A stretch of DNA of 64,000 bases from Serratia rubidaea (GCA_901472405.1 LR590463.1:2294001-2358000); one strand, 5' to 3'; shown: positions 28,787 to 41,495, counted from the first letter of the stretch. Notes: generated from the letters alone by a model not told the origin. Numbers and translations are program-made.

Positions 28787-29218
28787 TTATTGCACCCAGT
28801 CTTTCAGGGTATAGACCAGCGTGTGTTGGCCATCGCTCAGCGTCAGCTGCTGCGCGGCCAGCGTAACGCGCGCGCCGTTATTCAGCACGCTGCCGATGAT
28901 CTGATCCCACTGGTTACGCTGCGGGTCAGGGCACATCATGCGCGTCGTGGCCAGGTTCTTGACCGTCAGCACGCCGTTGTCCAGCTGGCCGTTGCCGAAG
29001 AAGCGGTTGCACATTGAGCCGGAGATATGCATTTTCTCACCGAACTCAATGCTCGGGCCGCGCCCTTGCTGCGCATTGGCGGCGACGCCGTCTACGCTCT
29101 GCAGCACAAAGTTGTGGTGCAGCAGATCGCTTTCCTGTACCGGTTTGCCGGCAGGCGTACCGCCGGCGCAGCCGGCCAGCAGCGTGCTGGCCAGCGCCAG
29201 CGGGATCCATGCTTTCAT
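28787..29218 (-). CDS. hslJ: HslJ, META-domain heat-shock lipoprotein
   Basis: 143 residues: lipoprotein signal with LLAGC (Cys17) and a META domain (GPSIEFGEKMHISGSMCNRFFG, ATTRMMCPDPQRNQWDQ). HslJ is a heat-induced outer-membrane lipoprotein connected with novobiocin resistance in E. coli. The frame is intact. It lies 33 bp downstream of ldhA on the same strand and may be co-transcribed, as in E. coli. Confidence 0.94.
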   Translation of the reverse strand: MKAWIPLALASTLLAGCAGGTPAGKPVQESDLLHHNFVLQSVDGVAANAQQGRGPSIEFGEKMHISGSMCNRFFGNGQLDNGVLTVKNLATTRMMCPDPQRNQWDQIIGSVLNNGARVTLAAQQLTLSDGQHTLVYTLKDWVQ

Positions 29219-29251
29219 CGTTTACTCTCCTGAGGTTATTGTTCCTGGGGT

Positions 29252-30244
29252 TCAGCCATGCAGCTGGTTGGCGCAGGCTTCGCCGCGCGTCAGCTGGTCG
29301 ATATTCTGCAGCGTGGTTTCAGAAATGCTGGTCAGCGCCTCTTCCGTCAGGAAGGCCTGGTGGCCGGTAAACAGCACGTTATGGCAGGCCGACAGTCGGC
29401 GGAAGACATCATCCTGAATCACGTCGTTGGATTTGTCCTCAAAGAACAGATCGCGTTCGTTTTCGTACACGTCCATGCCGAGCGCGCCGATTTTCTGCTG
29501 CTTAAGCGCGTCAATGGCGGCGGCGGAGTCAATCAGGCCGCCGCGGCTGGTATTGATGATCATCACGCCGTCTTTCATCATGGCGAAGGCCTGCGCATCC
29601 AGCATATGATGGTTTTCCGGCGTCAGCGGACAGTGCAGGGTGATGACGTCCGAGCGGGCGTACAGCGTCGGCAGATCGACGTATTCCGCACCCAGCTCCA
29701 GCGCCTGGGCGCTGGGATAGGGATCGTAGGCCAGCAGCGTCATGCCGAAGCCTTTCAGAATACGCATGGTGGCCACGCCGATTTTGCCGGTGCCGATCAC
29801 CCCGGCGGTGCGGTTATGCATATTAAAGCCGATCAACCCTTCCAGGGAGAAATTGGCGTCGCGGGTGCGTTGATAGGCGCGGTGAATACGGCGGTTGAGG
29901 CTCATCATCAGGCCGACGGCGTGTTCCGCCACCGCTTCCGGCGAGTAGGCCGGCACGCGCACCACCTTGATGCCGAGCTGCTCCGCCGCGGCCAGATCGA
30001 CATTGTTAAAGCCGGCGCAGCGCAGCGCCAGAATTTCCACACCCAGCGCCGCCAGCTCTTCCAGCACTTCGCGGCTGCCGTCGTCATTGACGAAGATACA
30101 TACCGCTTTACAGCCGATCGCGGTTTTGGCCGTTTTCTTGCTGAGCAGAAAATCAAAGAACTCAAGTTCATAACCAAACTGCTGATTCACCAACTCAAGG
30201 TATTTGCGGTCATACTGTTTCGTGCTGTATATCGCCAGTTTCAT
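29252..30244 (-). CDS. ldhA: D-lactate dehydrogenase (fermentative)
   Basis: 330-residue NADH-dependent enzyme reducing pyruvate to D-lactate during fermentation. NAD-binding GTGKIGVATMRIL; catalytic Arg in NTSRGGLID, Glu in YENERDLFFED, His in FTGHQAFLTEEAL. Start at 30244 (MKLAIYSTKQYDRKYLE) corresponds to the E. coli protein; an in-frame upstream ATG at 30304 is not used in the family. Intact, followed by hslJ. Confidence 0.97.
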   Translation of the reverse strand: MKLAIYSTKQYDRKYLELVNQQFGYELEFFDFLLSKKTAKTAIGCKAVCIFVNDDGSREVLEELAALGVEILALRCAGFNNVDLAAAEQLGIKVVRVPAYSPEAVAEHAVGLMMSLNRRIHRAYQRTRDANFSLEGLIGFNMHNRTAGVIGTGKIGVATMRILKGFGMTLLAYDPYPSAQALELGAEYVDLPTLYARSDVITLHCPLTPENHHMLDAQAFAMMKDGVMIINTSRGGLIDSAAAIDALKQQKIGALGMDVYENERDLFFEDKSNDVIQDDVFRRLSACHNVLFTGHQAFLTEEALTSISETTLQNIDQLTRGEACANQLHG

Positions 30245-30692
30245 TGTGGTTTCTCCACCGATAATTCTTACGGCTAGTTTAGTTTTTTTTGCCAATTTTG
30301 ACAATTAGTTAGCCATCAGGAGACGGGGCGGGAAAGACGCGGCGCGGGCAAAAAAATCCCACGTCTGGGGGTGGGGAAATGGCTTCTTCACATATACCAT
30401 CACGTTAGGATACGGTGGGTATATCACTTACTTATTAGAATCATTGCAAGACTATTAATCATCACCAGCAACGACAATAACAAAAGTCTGAAATATGCTG
30501 TTCTCCCGGCGGCTAATATGTAAACAAAATCGACACATGTTGAATAAAAATCGGTGAAAATGGCAGAAACAGCCCGTCAGCGTCCTGTCTAACTTCACCC
30601 TGGTCTAAAATCGTGCCATCATAATTCCCCTTTCTGGCATAGACTTAATGCAACTGCGGGCGTGCCTTATCTAGGAATGAAGCAATCATTTA
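30245..30692. other. Intergenic region between ldhA and ydbH
   Basis: About 450 bp of AT-rich divergent promoter region. No operator or small RNA could be recognised with confidence. Confidence 0.5.
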
Positions 30693-33304
30693 ATGGCTAA
30701 ACGATTGAGAATATTCATAGGGATTGTGGCGGGGATGGCGATCCTGCTGGCGGCCCTGTGGCAAACAACGCCGCGCTGGCTGCCGCGCGTGCTCTCGCAC
30801 TGGCTGCCGGCCGGCAGTCAGCTGGCGCTGCAGGGGCCGCTGCGCTGGCAAGACGGCGGTTTATCGCTGGCGGGGGCGCAATATAAAGCGCAGCAGTGCC
30901 TGCTGGCGGATCTGGGGCCGACGCGTCTGCATTACCGCGCCGGCCGCTGGCAGCTGGACAGCGATAAACTCAGCGTCGACAGCGCCTGCCTGAGCCAGTT
31001 GCCCGCTGGTGACGACGGCGACGCGCCGCTGACGCTGGACGCGCTGCAGCGCCAGCTGCCGGCGATCGACCTGACCATCAAACAACTTTCCATTCTTCCC
31101 TGGCAGCACTACGCCGGCAGTCTGCAGCTGCGCAACACCGCGGCGGGCCAGCGGCTGTCTTACCAGGGAAAAAACCTCAACGCCGAAGCGCTGCTGGACG
31201 ACCGGCAGCAGCTGACGATCTCCTCGCTGAACGTGCTGCCGCCCAACAGCCCGCACCCGCTGCAGCTAAGCGGCGCTATCAGCGTGGCCAGTGATTTCTC
31301 CACGCTGCCGCCGCAGGGCAAGCTTCGCGGTGAAGTACAGACCGCCTATCTGCAGCAGCCGTTGCTGATGGATATCAGCTGGCAGCAGGGGCAAGGGGTG
31401 GTGACGCTGACGGAAAAAGGCGATCGACAGCCGCTGGCGACCTTACCCTGGGCGATCACGCCGCAGCAGATCCGCATCGATAAAGGCGAATGGCGCTGGC
31501 CGTATATCGATCAGCCGCTAAGCGGCGGCGTCAGCATTGCGCTGCACGACTGGAGCAAGGGGCTGGATGAAACGCAAATCAGCGCCCGGCTGAACGTGCT
31601 CACCGCCGGGCACAACGGCAAGGGCAATGCGGTGCTGACGCTGGGGCCGGGCAGCGTCGGCCTGACGCGCAGCAACCTGGATTTTCAGCTCACCGGGCAG
31701 GCCAACCTGGCGGATTTTTCACTGACGGCGTCGATTCCCGGCGTGGTCAGCGGTTCTATTCTTAACCCGACGCTGGAGCTGCGGCCGGGCTCGCTGCTGC
31801 GCGCCTGGGGCAAGGCCTCGCCGGAAATGAAGCTGGAAGAGGCGCGCCTGCCGCTGGCCGGGGTCAAGGTTACCGCCAACGGCATTACCGGCCGCCTGCA
31901 GTCGATTATCCGCGCCAGCGACAGCTACTGGGGACGCTTCAGGCTGCATCTCGACGGTCTGGCGCAGGATTTCTGGCCGGACAAAGGCCGCTGGCAGTGG
32001 CGCTACTGGGGCAACGGTCAGCTGCCGCCGCTACAGGCGAAGTGGGACGTGGCGGGCAGCGGCGACTGGCGGGACAGCCGCCTGACGCTCGACCGGCTGT
32101 CCACCGGCTTTGACCGGCTGAAATACGGCATGGTCACGGTGGATGCGCCGCGTCTGACGCTGAACAAGCCGCTGAGCTGGCAGCGCGATGAGGCGCGTCC
32201 GGCGCTGAACGGCGAACTGCAGCTGGTGGCGGACAAGGTCAGCTTCAGCGGCGGCGGCCATCTGCCGGCGTCGACGCTGGCGCTGCGGCTGCAAGGGCGC
32301 GATCCGCAGAACTTCCAATGGCAGGGCAAGCTGCAGGCGCAGGATATCGGCCCGATCGCGCTGCGCGGCCGCTGGGACGGCGAGCGCCTGCGCGGAGAAG
32401 GCTGGTGGCCGAAGCAGCGGCTGGCGGTGTTCCAGCCGTTTCTGGCTCCGGATCTGAACATGACGCTGCGCGACGGCGAGTTTTACGCGCAGGCGGCGTT
32501 CTCTGCCGCGCGCGAACAGGGCTTCGCCGCCGGCGGCCACTGGGTGGTGAAAAACGGCGGCATGTGGATGAAGGACGGCGAACTGAGCGGTCTGGATTTC
32601 GTGATGTCCTACCGGCTGCAGAACCACCTGTGCTGCTGGGCGCCAAGCAGCCGGTGACGCTGCGTATCAAATCGCTCAGTAATCTGTTTGAGATGCAGAA
32701 TATCACCGCCGACCTGCAGGGCTACTATCCCTACAGCGAGCGGCAGCCGCTGACGTTGAGCAACGTCGGCGTGGATATGCTGAACGGCCATATCGGCCTG
32801 TCGGCGCTGCGCCTGCCGCAGCACGACGCCGCGGTGCTGAAGCTGGACCGCGTCGATCTCAGCGCGCTGTTTACCGCGTTGAAGCCGAAACAGTTCGCCA
32901 TGTCCGGCCGGGTGAACGGCGAGCTGCCGCTGTATCTGAACAACTCGCAGTGGCTGGTGCGCGACGGCTGGATCGCCAACGCCGGCCTGCTGACGCTGCG
33001 GCTGGACAAGGATATGGCCGACGCCATCGCCGGCAACAATATGGCGACCGGCGCGGCGATCGACTGGCTGCGCTATATGGAAATACACCGTTCACAGGCC
33101 AGGGTCGATCTCGACAACCTGGGCGTACTGACGTTAACGGCCAAAATCGACGGGGTTAACCCGCAGAAAAGCGCCAAACGAGAGGTTATTTTGAACTATA
33201 GCCATCAGGAAAACGTATTTCAGCTGTGGCGCAGCCTGCGCTTTGGCGACAACCTGCAGGAGTGGCTGGAACAGGCCCTCGCACAACCAGGGGAACAACC
33301 ATGA
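30693..33304 (+). CDS. ydbH: YdbH, AsmA-like intermembrane phospholipid transport protein
   Basis: Large envelope protein of about 870 residues with an N-terminal membrane anchor (LRIFIGIVAGMAILLAALW) and long beta-strand-rich repeats forming a bridge-like groove. YdbH acts redundantly with TamB and YhdP in moving phospholipids to the outer membrane. One base is missing near 32626; the frame then resumes as PPVLLGAKQPVTLRIKSLSN and ends with LEQALAQPGEQP. The stop overlaps the ynbE start (ATGA), and the ydbH-ynbE-ydbL order is conserved; YnbE and YdbL are partners of YdbH. Confidence 0.94.
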
Positions 33305-33498
33305 AAATCATTACCGGGCCGGCCCTGGCGGTCGCCGTCGGCGGCGTGCTGCTCAGCGGCTGCGTGCCGCGTATTGAGGTGGCGACGCCGAAAGAGCCGA
33401 TCACCATCAATATGAACGTCAAGATTGAGCATGAAATCCATATCAAAGTGGATAAGGATGTCGAAAATATGCTGAAAAACCGCAGCGATTTGTTTTAG
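33301..33498 (+). CDS. ynbE: YnbE lipoprotein
   Basis: 65-residue outer-membrane lipoprotein: signal peptide with LLSGC (Cys21) and a short mature region of alternating residues (ITINMNVKIEHEIHIKVDKD) suited to strand stacking. In E. coli YnbE multimerises and contacts the C-terminus of YdbH to complete the lipid-transfer bridge. It overlaps the ydbH stop by 4 bases, so is translationally coupled. Confidence 0.94.
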   Translation: MKIITGPALAVAVGGVLLSGCVPRIEVATPKEPITINMNVKIEHEIHIKVDKDVENMLKNRSDLF

Positions 33499-33508
33499 GA
33501 GCCGGTAA

Positions 33509-33832
33509 ATGAAAAAGCGATATTTGTGGCTGGTCGGCGCCGGCTGGCTGCTCAGCAGCAGCGTGATGGCGCTGACGCTGGACGAGGCGAAACAGCAGGG
33601 GCGCGTCGGCGAAACGCTGAGCGGCTATGTGGCGCCGCTGAAGCAGGATGACGAGACGCTGGCGCTGGTGAAACGTATTAATGACGGCCGGACGGAGCAG
33701 TACCAGAAAATTGCCGAGGGTAACCACATTACGCTGGACGAAGTGGCGCGCATGACCGGGCAGAAGCTGGTGACGCGGGCGGCGCAGGGGGAATACGTGC
33801 GCGGCATTAACGGCCAGTGGCTGAAAAAATAG
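33509..33832 (+). CDS. ydbL: YdbL (DUF1318) periplasmic chaperone-like protein
   Basis: 107 residues with a signal peptide (MKKRYLWLVGAGWLLSSSVMA) and the DUF1318 core (LDEAKQQGRVGETLSGYVAPL, RINDGRTEQYQKIAEGNHI, RGINGQWLKK). In E. coli it controls assembly of YnbE with YdbH. Last gene of the ydbH-ynbE-ydbL operon; intact. Confidence 0.94.
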   Translation: MKKRYLWLVGAGWLLSSSVMALTLDEAKQQGRVGETLSGYVAPLKQDDETLALVKRINDGRTEQYQKIAEGNHITLDEVARMTGQKLVTRAAQGEYVRGINGQWLKK

Positions 33833-33854
33833 CGGGCGGAGAAGAGAAACGTTT

Positions 33855-33875
33855 GAGGGCGCACGCGGCGCCCTC
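33855..33875. terminator. Hairpin between ydbL and azoR
   Basis: GAGGGCGC (33855-33862) pairs with GCGCCCTC (33868-33875) between two convergent genes. The U tracts are weak on both strands, so termination efficiency is uncertain. Confidence 0.5.
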
Positions 33876-33884
33876 GGAGCAGAA

Positions 33885-34586
<702 letters not shown>

Positions 34587-34713
34587 TTATTTGGCTTTCG
34601 TCGGCAGGGATAGCGGAATATTTCGAGATCTTTGTTCGATTTTATTGAAAGACAATTCTGTGGCTAAACAGGGGGGTTATGGAGAAAAAACGCCTTGTGC
34701 TACTCTATCGGAC

Positions 34714-34842
34714 ATATACCCTAAATAATTCAAGTTGCAGGAAGGCGGCAAGGGATGGACTTCCGATGAGTTGACGCTGGTCAATGATTCAGGTGACTGA
34801 GCGCGGCCAACGCATCTGCGGCTTGAAGTATGACGGGGATAA
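34714..34842 (+). repeat. ERIC (IRU) intergenic repeat
   Basis: About 129 bp beginning ATATACCCTAAATAATTCAA and GTTGCAGGAAGGCGGCAAG, with the central GATTCAGGTGACTGAGCG region and ending CGGCTTGAAGTATGACGGGG. These are the conserved ends and centre of enterobacterial repetitive intergenic consensus elements. It lies in the azoR-hrpA intergenic region, about 80 bp before hrpA, where a transcribed ERIC could fold in the hrpA leader. Confidence 0.82.
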
Positions 34843-34920
34843 CAGCGTTATCGGCTGAACTCAATTGACATGGCGCTGCCGACCAGCCGTTGCGGCAGCG
34901 CGGAAAAAGGAATACCAAAC

Positions 34921-37900
34921 GTGAAATCTCCGCTCGCGGCATTATCTTCCCAACTGGGCGAGCTGATGCTCCGTGATCAACAGCGCCTGCAGCGCCGGCT
35001 GCACGGCGCGCGCAAAATCAAAAATTCCGATGCTCAGCAGGCGGTCGCCGATGAAATTGCCGGCGATATCGCCGTCGCGTTGCAGAAAGTGCAGTCGCGC
35101 GCCGCCTCCTGTCCGGCCATCAGCTATCCGCAGGGGCTGCCGGTCAGCCAGAAGAAACAGACGATTCTGGAAGCGATTCGCGACCATCAGGTGGTGATCG
35201 TCGCCGGTGAAACCGGCTCGGGAAAACCACCCAGCTGCCGAAGATCTGCCTGGAGCTGGGGCGCGGGTGAAAGGGCTGATCGGCCATACCCAGCCGCGTC
35301 GTCTGGCGGCGCGCACCGTCGCCAACCGCATCGCCGACGAGCTGGAGACGCCATTGGCGGCAGCGTCGGCTATAAGGTGCGTTTTAACGATCAGGTCGGC
35401 GAACAGTCGCTGGTCAAACTGATGACCGACGGTATCCTGCTGGCGGAGATCCAGCAGGACCGCCTGCTGATGCAGTATGACACGCTGATTATCGATGAGG
35501 CGCACGAGCGTAGCTGAACATCGACTTTATTCTCGGCTATCTGCGCGAGCTGCTGCCGAAGCGTCCGGATCTGAAGGTGATCATCACCTCCGCCACCATC
35601 GACCCGCAGCGCTTCTCGCGCCACTTCAATAATGCGCCGGTGATTGAGGTTTCCGGCCGCACCTACCCGGTGGAAGTGCGCTATCGGCCGGTGGCGGATG
35701 ACGCCGACGACGGCGACCGCGACCAGCTGCAGGCCATCTTTGACGCGGTGGACGAGCTGGGCGCGAAGGGCCGGGGGATATCCTGATCTTTATGAGCGGC
35801 GAGCGCGAAATCCGCGACACCGCCGATGCGCTGAACAAGCTGAATCTGCCGCATACCGAGGTGCTGCCGCTGTATGCCGCGGTTGTCGAACAGCGAGCAG
35901 AACCGGGTGTTTCAGTCGCACCACGGCCGGCGCATCGTGCTGGCCACCAACGTGGCGGAGACCTCGCTGACGGTGCCGGGGATTAAATACGTTATCGATC
36001 CCGGCACCGCGCGCATCAGCCGCTACAGCTTCCGCACCAAGGTGCAGCGGCTGCCGATCGAACCGGTGTCTCAGGCGTCGGCCAACCAGCGTAAAGGGCG
36101 CTGCGGCCGCGTCTCGGAAGGTATCTGCATCCGCCTGTATTCGGAGCAGGATTTCCTGTCGCGGCCGGAGTTTACCGACCCGGAGATTCTGCGCACCAAC
36201 CTGGCGTCGGTCATTTTGCAGATGACCTCGCTGGGGCTGGGCGATATCGCCGCGTTCCCGTTTGTGGAGGCGCCGGACAAGCGCAACGTGCAGGACGGCG
36301 TCCGGCTGCTGGAAGAGCTGGGGGGCGATTAACAGCGCGGCGAACGGCCACTACCAGCTGACCGCGCGCGGCCGCCAGCTGGCGCAGCTGCCGATCGACC
36401 CGCGTCTGGCGCGGATGGTGCTGGAGGCCAGCAACAGCGGCAGCGTGCGCGAGGTGATGATCATCACCGCGGCGCTGTCGATCCAGGATCCGCGCGAGCG
36501 GCCGCTGGATAAACAGCAGGCGTCCGACGAGAAGCACCGCCGCTTCGCCGACAAGGATTCCGACTTCCTGACCTTCGTCAACCTGTGGGATTACCTGAAA
36601 GAGCAGCAGAAGGCGCTCTCTTCCAGCCAGTTCCGCCGCCTGTGCCGCACCGATTTCCTCAACTATCTGCGGGTGCGCGAGTGGCAGGATATCTACACCC
36701 AGCTGCGGCAGGTGGTGAAGGAGCTTGGGCTGCCGGTCAACAGCGAGCCGTCGGACGCGCGCAGCGTGCATACGGCGCTGCTGACCGGGCTGCTGTCGCA
36801 TATCGGCCAGAAAGACGCCGATAAACAGGAGTTTAGCGGCGCACGCAACGCGCGCTTCTCCATCTTCCCCGGTTCCGGCTTGTTTAAAAAGCCGCCGAAG
36901 TGGGTGATGGTGGCGGAGCTGGTGGAAACCAGCAAACTGTGGGGACGCATTGCGGCGCGTATCGAACCGGAGTGGATTGAGCCGCTGGCGCAGCACCTGG
37001 TGAAGCAGCACTACAGCGAGCCGCACTGGTCGAAATCGCAAGGCGCGGTGATGGCCAGTGAGAAGGTGACGCTGTTCGGCCTGCCGATTGTGGCGGCGCG
37101 CCAGGTCAACTACAGCAGCATCGACCCGCTGCTGTGCCGGGAGCTGTTTATCCGCCATGCGCTGGTGGAGGGCGACTGGCAGACGCGCCATGCGTTCTTC
37201 AGCGCCAACCTGAAGCTGCGGGCGGAGGTGGAAGAGCTGGAGCACAAATCGCGCCGGCGCGACATTCTGGTGGATGACGAAACGCTGTTCAGCTTCTATG
37301 ACCAGCGTATTCCGGCCGATGTGGTGTCGGCGCGCCACTTTGATAAATGGTGGAAACAGGCGGCGAAACAGCAGCCGGAGCTGCTCAACTTTGAGAAAGC
37401 GATGCTGATCAAAGATGGGGCGAATAAAATCAGCGCGCTGGATTATCCGAATTTCTGGCATCAGGGCAACCTGAAGCTGCGGCTGAGCTATCAGTTTGAG
37501 CCGGGCACCGACGCCGACGGCGTGACGGTGCATATACCGCTGCCGCTGCTGAATCAGGTGGAAGAGGCCGGCTTTGAGTGGCAGATCCCGGGGATCCGCC
37601 GTGAACTGGTGATTGCCCTGATCAAATCGCTGCCGAAGCCGGTGCGGCGTAATTTCGTACCGGCGCCGAACTATGCCGAAGCCTTTCTGGGGCGGGTGAC
37701 GCCGCTGGAGATGCCGCTGCTGGATGCGCTGGAGCGCGAGCTGCGCCGCATGACCGGCGTGACGGTGTCACGCGACGACTGGCAGTGGGAACAGGTGCCC
37801 GATCATCTGAAAATGACCTTCCGCGTGCTGGGCGACAAGCACAAGACCCTGCGCGAAGGGAAAGATCTGGCAACGCTGAAGCTGCAGCTGAAAGAGCAGG

Positions 37901-38805
37901 TGCAGGAAACGCTGTCGGCGGTGGCCGACGACGGGCTGGAGCAGAGCGATCTGCATATCTGGAGCTTTGGCGAGCTGCCGGCGTTTTACGAGCAGAAGCG
38001 CGGCGGCTACTCGGTGAAGGCCTATCCGGCGCTGGTCGATGAAAAAGACAGCGTGGCGATCCGCCTGTTTGACAGCGAGCAGGAGCAGCAACAGGCGATG
38101 TGGCAGGGCACGCGCCGCCTGCTGCTGCTGAATATTCCTTCGCCCATCAAGTACCTGCATGAAAAACTGCCGAACAAGGCCAAGCTGGGGCTGTACTTCA
38201 ACCCGTACGGCAAGGTGCTGGATCTGATCGACGACTGCATTTCCTGCGGCATCGACAAGCTGATTGCCGAATACGGCGGTCCGGTGTGGCAGGAACAGGC
38301 GTTCGCCAGCCTGCAGGAGCGCATCCGCGCCGAGCTGAACGACACGGTGGTGGAAGTGGCGCAGCAGGTCGAGCAGATCCTGACCGCGGTGTTTAACATC
38401 AACAAACGCCTGAAGGGACGGGTGGATATGTCGCTGGCGTTGGCGCTTTCGGACATTAAAGCGCAGCTGGCCGGGCTGGTGTACCGCGGTTTTGTCACCA
38501 ATAACGGCTGGAAGCGCCTGCCGGATACGCTGCGTTATCTGCAGGCGATCGAGCGCCGTCTGGAGAAACTGGCGATCGATCCGCACCGCGACCGCGCCCA
38601 GATGCTGCGGGTGGAGCAGATTCAGCAGGCGTGGCAGCAGTGGCTGCACAAGCTGCCGCCGAAGCGCCGGGAAGAACCGGAGGTGAAAGAGGTGCGCTGG
38701 ATGATTGAGGAGCTGCGCGTCAGCCTGTTCGCCCAGCAGCTGGGCACCCCGTATCCGGTGTCTGACAAACGCATCCTGCAGACCATCGAACAGCTGTCGG
38801 CTTAA
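34921..38805 (+). CDS. hrpA: ATP-dependent RNA helicase HrpA
   Basis: DEAH-box helicase of about 1295 residues that rescues colliding ribosomes by splitting them. Motifs: GETGSGK (I), IGHTQPRR (Ia), DEAHERS (II), ITSATID (III), [11 protein letters not shown] (V) and QRKGRCGR (VI), then the HA2/OB and C-terminal domains. Seven single-base indels in the first 1.4 kb (about 35223, 35263, 35353, 35515, 35771, 35883, 36320) break the frame; from 36330 on it is continuous. GTG at 34921 aligns with the family N-terminus and follows AAAAGGA; an ATG at 34870 is an alternative. The pattern indicates sequence errors, not decay. Confidence 0.95.
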
Positions 38806-38864
38806 CGTCAGCCGGCGAAAACGGCCGGGGCGGCTTCCCGTCCGTTTTCGCCATTCCTGCCGCA

Positions 38865-40089
38865 TTACTCCCAGCCTAATTCCGCTCTCCGAAGCCGCTG
38901 CAGCGCCCGTTCAAGTTCTTCTGACGTATGTCCGAGGTGGAGGCGTACATAGGCCGGCGCATCCGGGGCGTTTCCCTCGATCATGCTGCCGCGTCCGGGA
39001 AGCACGCCGGCGCTGAGGCAGAGGCGACGGAAGTACTCCTCATCGCCATGCCGCACTAACCTGGGCGGCACCTGAAAGCGCATATAAGAGGTGCATGTCC
39101 CCGCGTGAATGGCGCTTTGCGGGAAGCCCAGCAGCCGGCGAGCCGCTGCGCCACAAGTTCCCGGTTAGCGGCATAGTGCTGACGCAAACGGTCGAGGTAG
39201 TGGTCGGCGGCCGGCTGTTGCAGCCAGCTCGCCATGGCCGCCTGGAGAGGCAGCGCCGTGCCATAGGTGCGCTGATGGGCGATATGGGCGAGCGCCGCCA
39301 GCGTTTCCGGCGCGGCGCTGAGCGCGCCAATCCCCCAGCCGTTACAGCGGAACTGTTTGCCCAGCGTCCGCACGGCCAGCCAGGGAGGAACCGCTGATGA
39401 GCCAGCCTGTTCAATTAAAGTACGCAGTGCGTTGGTCGGCGACTGTCCGGGCGTATGCAGCGCGTAGTAGGCGTCATCAATCAGGATGGCGCACTGGCGC
39501 TCCAGCGCGGCCTGAATCAGTCGCGTAACCGTCTGCGGCGACCATTCGACGCCGGTGGGGTTGTGCTGCGGGTTGAGCACCAGCAGTGAATGGGCGTCAT
39601 GAGCGGCGTCAGCTGCTCGGGGACGGGCTGCCAATCCTGCTCTGCCAGCATGGGATAGCGATGAACGGTAAACCCCATCGGTGCGAATATCCCCGAGTAA
39701 TCCCATCCGGGATCGGGAACCAGTACGCTTTGCGGGCCGTTATGGCGGCTTAACAGGTATTCGGCAAAATTAGCCATGGCCGTGCGCGTGCCGGCCTGAC
39801 TGACGGCGACGTCGTAGGCGCCGTCGGCGGGCAGTTGATGCGTGCGGGTGATATAGCTCTTCAAAATCTGGCGCAGGGCCGGCAGGCCGTAAGGAGAAAG
39901 CGTATAGCCATGGGTGTGGGCGGGCAGCCGTTGCAAGGCGGCAGTCAGTCCATCGGGCGGCGGCGTCCAGGTTTCGCCAAGGCTGAGGTAGATCAGGCTG
40001 TCCGGTAGGGCGCAGTCGTGAATCAGCTGCGCATCGGTCAGTGGATTTGGCAGGCTGCCGGAATTCAAGATATCGTCAGGTGATTGCAT
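38865..40089 (-). CDS. PLP-dependent aminotransferase (class I/II)
   Basis: About 408 residues, fold type I. N-terminal LIYLSLGETWTPPPDGLTAA and HGYTLSPYGLPALRQILKSY; substrate/PLP region VLNPQHNPTGVEWS, DDAYYALH, and the Schiff-base lysine in RTLGKQFRCNGWGIG. Two indels are inferred near 39602 and 39108, where frame changes lead to AAHDAHSLLVLNPQ and to SYMRFQVPPRLVRHGDEEYF. The start at 40089 follows AGGGA and lies 13 bp after the amidase stop, so both form an operon with the small upstream frame. Substrate not predictable; an amino acid made or released by the amidase is one idea. Confidence 0.85.
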
Positions 40090-40102
40090 CAGGCTATTTT
40101 CC

Positions 40103-41495
40103 CTATGGATTGAGAAGCTGAAAACAGTGCGAGGCAATGTGCAGCAGATGTGTGTCGCGATAAGGATGGCCGTCCAACAGTAAACCAACGGGCGCACCGC
40201 CGACGGTGACGCCGGCGGGCAGGGTGATGGAAGGCAGCGCTAAAATGGTCGCAGGGGCGGTATTACGGATATAGGCCTGGAAGGTCGCATGCTTGCGCCG
40301 TTAATCTCTACGTGCTCGCCGATATTGCGGTGGCGGCCGTCAGAGCGGTGGTTGGCATCACGACGGCATCGACGCGGTACGCCCGGCGCGCTTCTGCGGC
40401 TTCCAACCGCTGGCTGCTTTGTCTGGCAATGGCCCGGCGATAGCGTAGCTGCGGGTAGGGCGCGTCGCGCAGCGGGGCGAGCAGTTGAAAGACATCCGGC
40501 GAGGCAATGGCCTGCACTACCTCAGAGAAAGTGATGCGCGACCCTGCAGCGTGTAAATAGTCCGCAATGGCGTCGGCGGTTTCAGCCAGAGGGATTGACG
40601 TTGCGCTGTCGAGCAGCGCCTCCGGAGCGGCCGCAAGCAGCTCGGAGCCGGTCTCAACCAGCTGATAGCCGGCCCGTTCCAGCATGTCTAGGGAGCTGTA
40701 GGCCACCTGTGCTACCTCAGGTGAAAGGCCGCGCCATGCCGGCAGCGGAACGCCAAGACGTATCTGACGGGGCGAGATGGCCGCTGTCTGCGTCTTACGC
40801 GCGTTGCCGGTGATAATCGCATCCAACAGGATGATGTCCTCAAGCGTACGCGCCATTAATCCGGCGGTGTCGCGGGAGGGGGAAATACGCAGAATGCCAT
40901 CGTGAGGATAGCGACCGGTGGTAGGCCGGAAGCCGACAATGCCGCATAGCGCCGCCGGAATGCGTACTGAACCGCCGGTATCGGTGCCCAGCCCGGCAGG
41001 CGCCAGGCCGGCGGCAACCGCCGCCGCGGTGCCGGAACTGCTGCCGCCGGCCAGATAGCCTGGCAGCACAGGGTTGAGCGCGCTGGGAGCCGCGGAGCAA
41101 ACGCCGGTGATGCCATAAGCCAGCTCATGCATACTGGTTTTACCCAGCAGCACGGCGCCGGCATGGGATAACCGTCGCCACACTGCCGCATCCACCGTTG
41201 GCACATGGTGCCGCAGGCTTGGCGTCGCTGCGGTTGTCGGTACGCCGGCGACGTCAATATTATCTTTGACCACCAAGGGAATGCCGCACAGTGCGCCTGC
41301 ATGGCCGGCAAGCTTATCGGCCGTAGCTGCGTGGTTCTGCGCCTGTCGGCGGGTCGGCGTGATGTAAGCGTTGAAATCGCCGACCTGTCGTTCATGAGCG
41401 AGCAGATCGTGCAGAAATTCGGACGCATTTAATTTTCGTTCCCGTATCGCCTGCAGCGCCGTGTGCAGAGACCAGGCAGCGGTTTCCCTGCTCAT
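40103..41495 (-). CDS. Amidase signature family hydrolase
   Basis: About 463 residues of the Ser-cisSer-Lys amidase family. Catalytic Lys in LVVKDNIDVAG, cis-Ser region GTDTGGSVRIPAALCG, nucleophile loop YLAGGSSSGTAAAVAAG; C-terminal ILALPSITLPAGVTVGGAP. Two indels near 40320 and 40291 shift the frame before FQAYIRNTAPATILA. ATG at 41495 overlaps the stop of a 17-codon frame as ATGA. No GatB-like gene is present, so it is not the tRNA amidotransferase subunit. Members hydrolyse many amides; here an operon with an aminotransferase suggests catabolism or modification of an amino-acid amide. Confidence 0.88.

Noticed and set aside
36211..37533. A 440-codon minus-strand frame opposite hrpA
   Set aside because: Antisense to conserved HrpA sequence; no protein-like features of its own.
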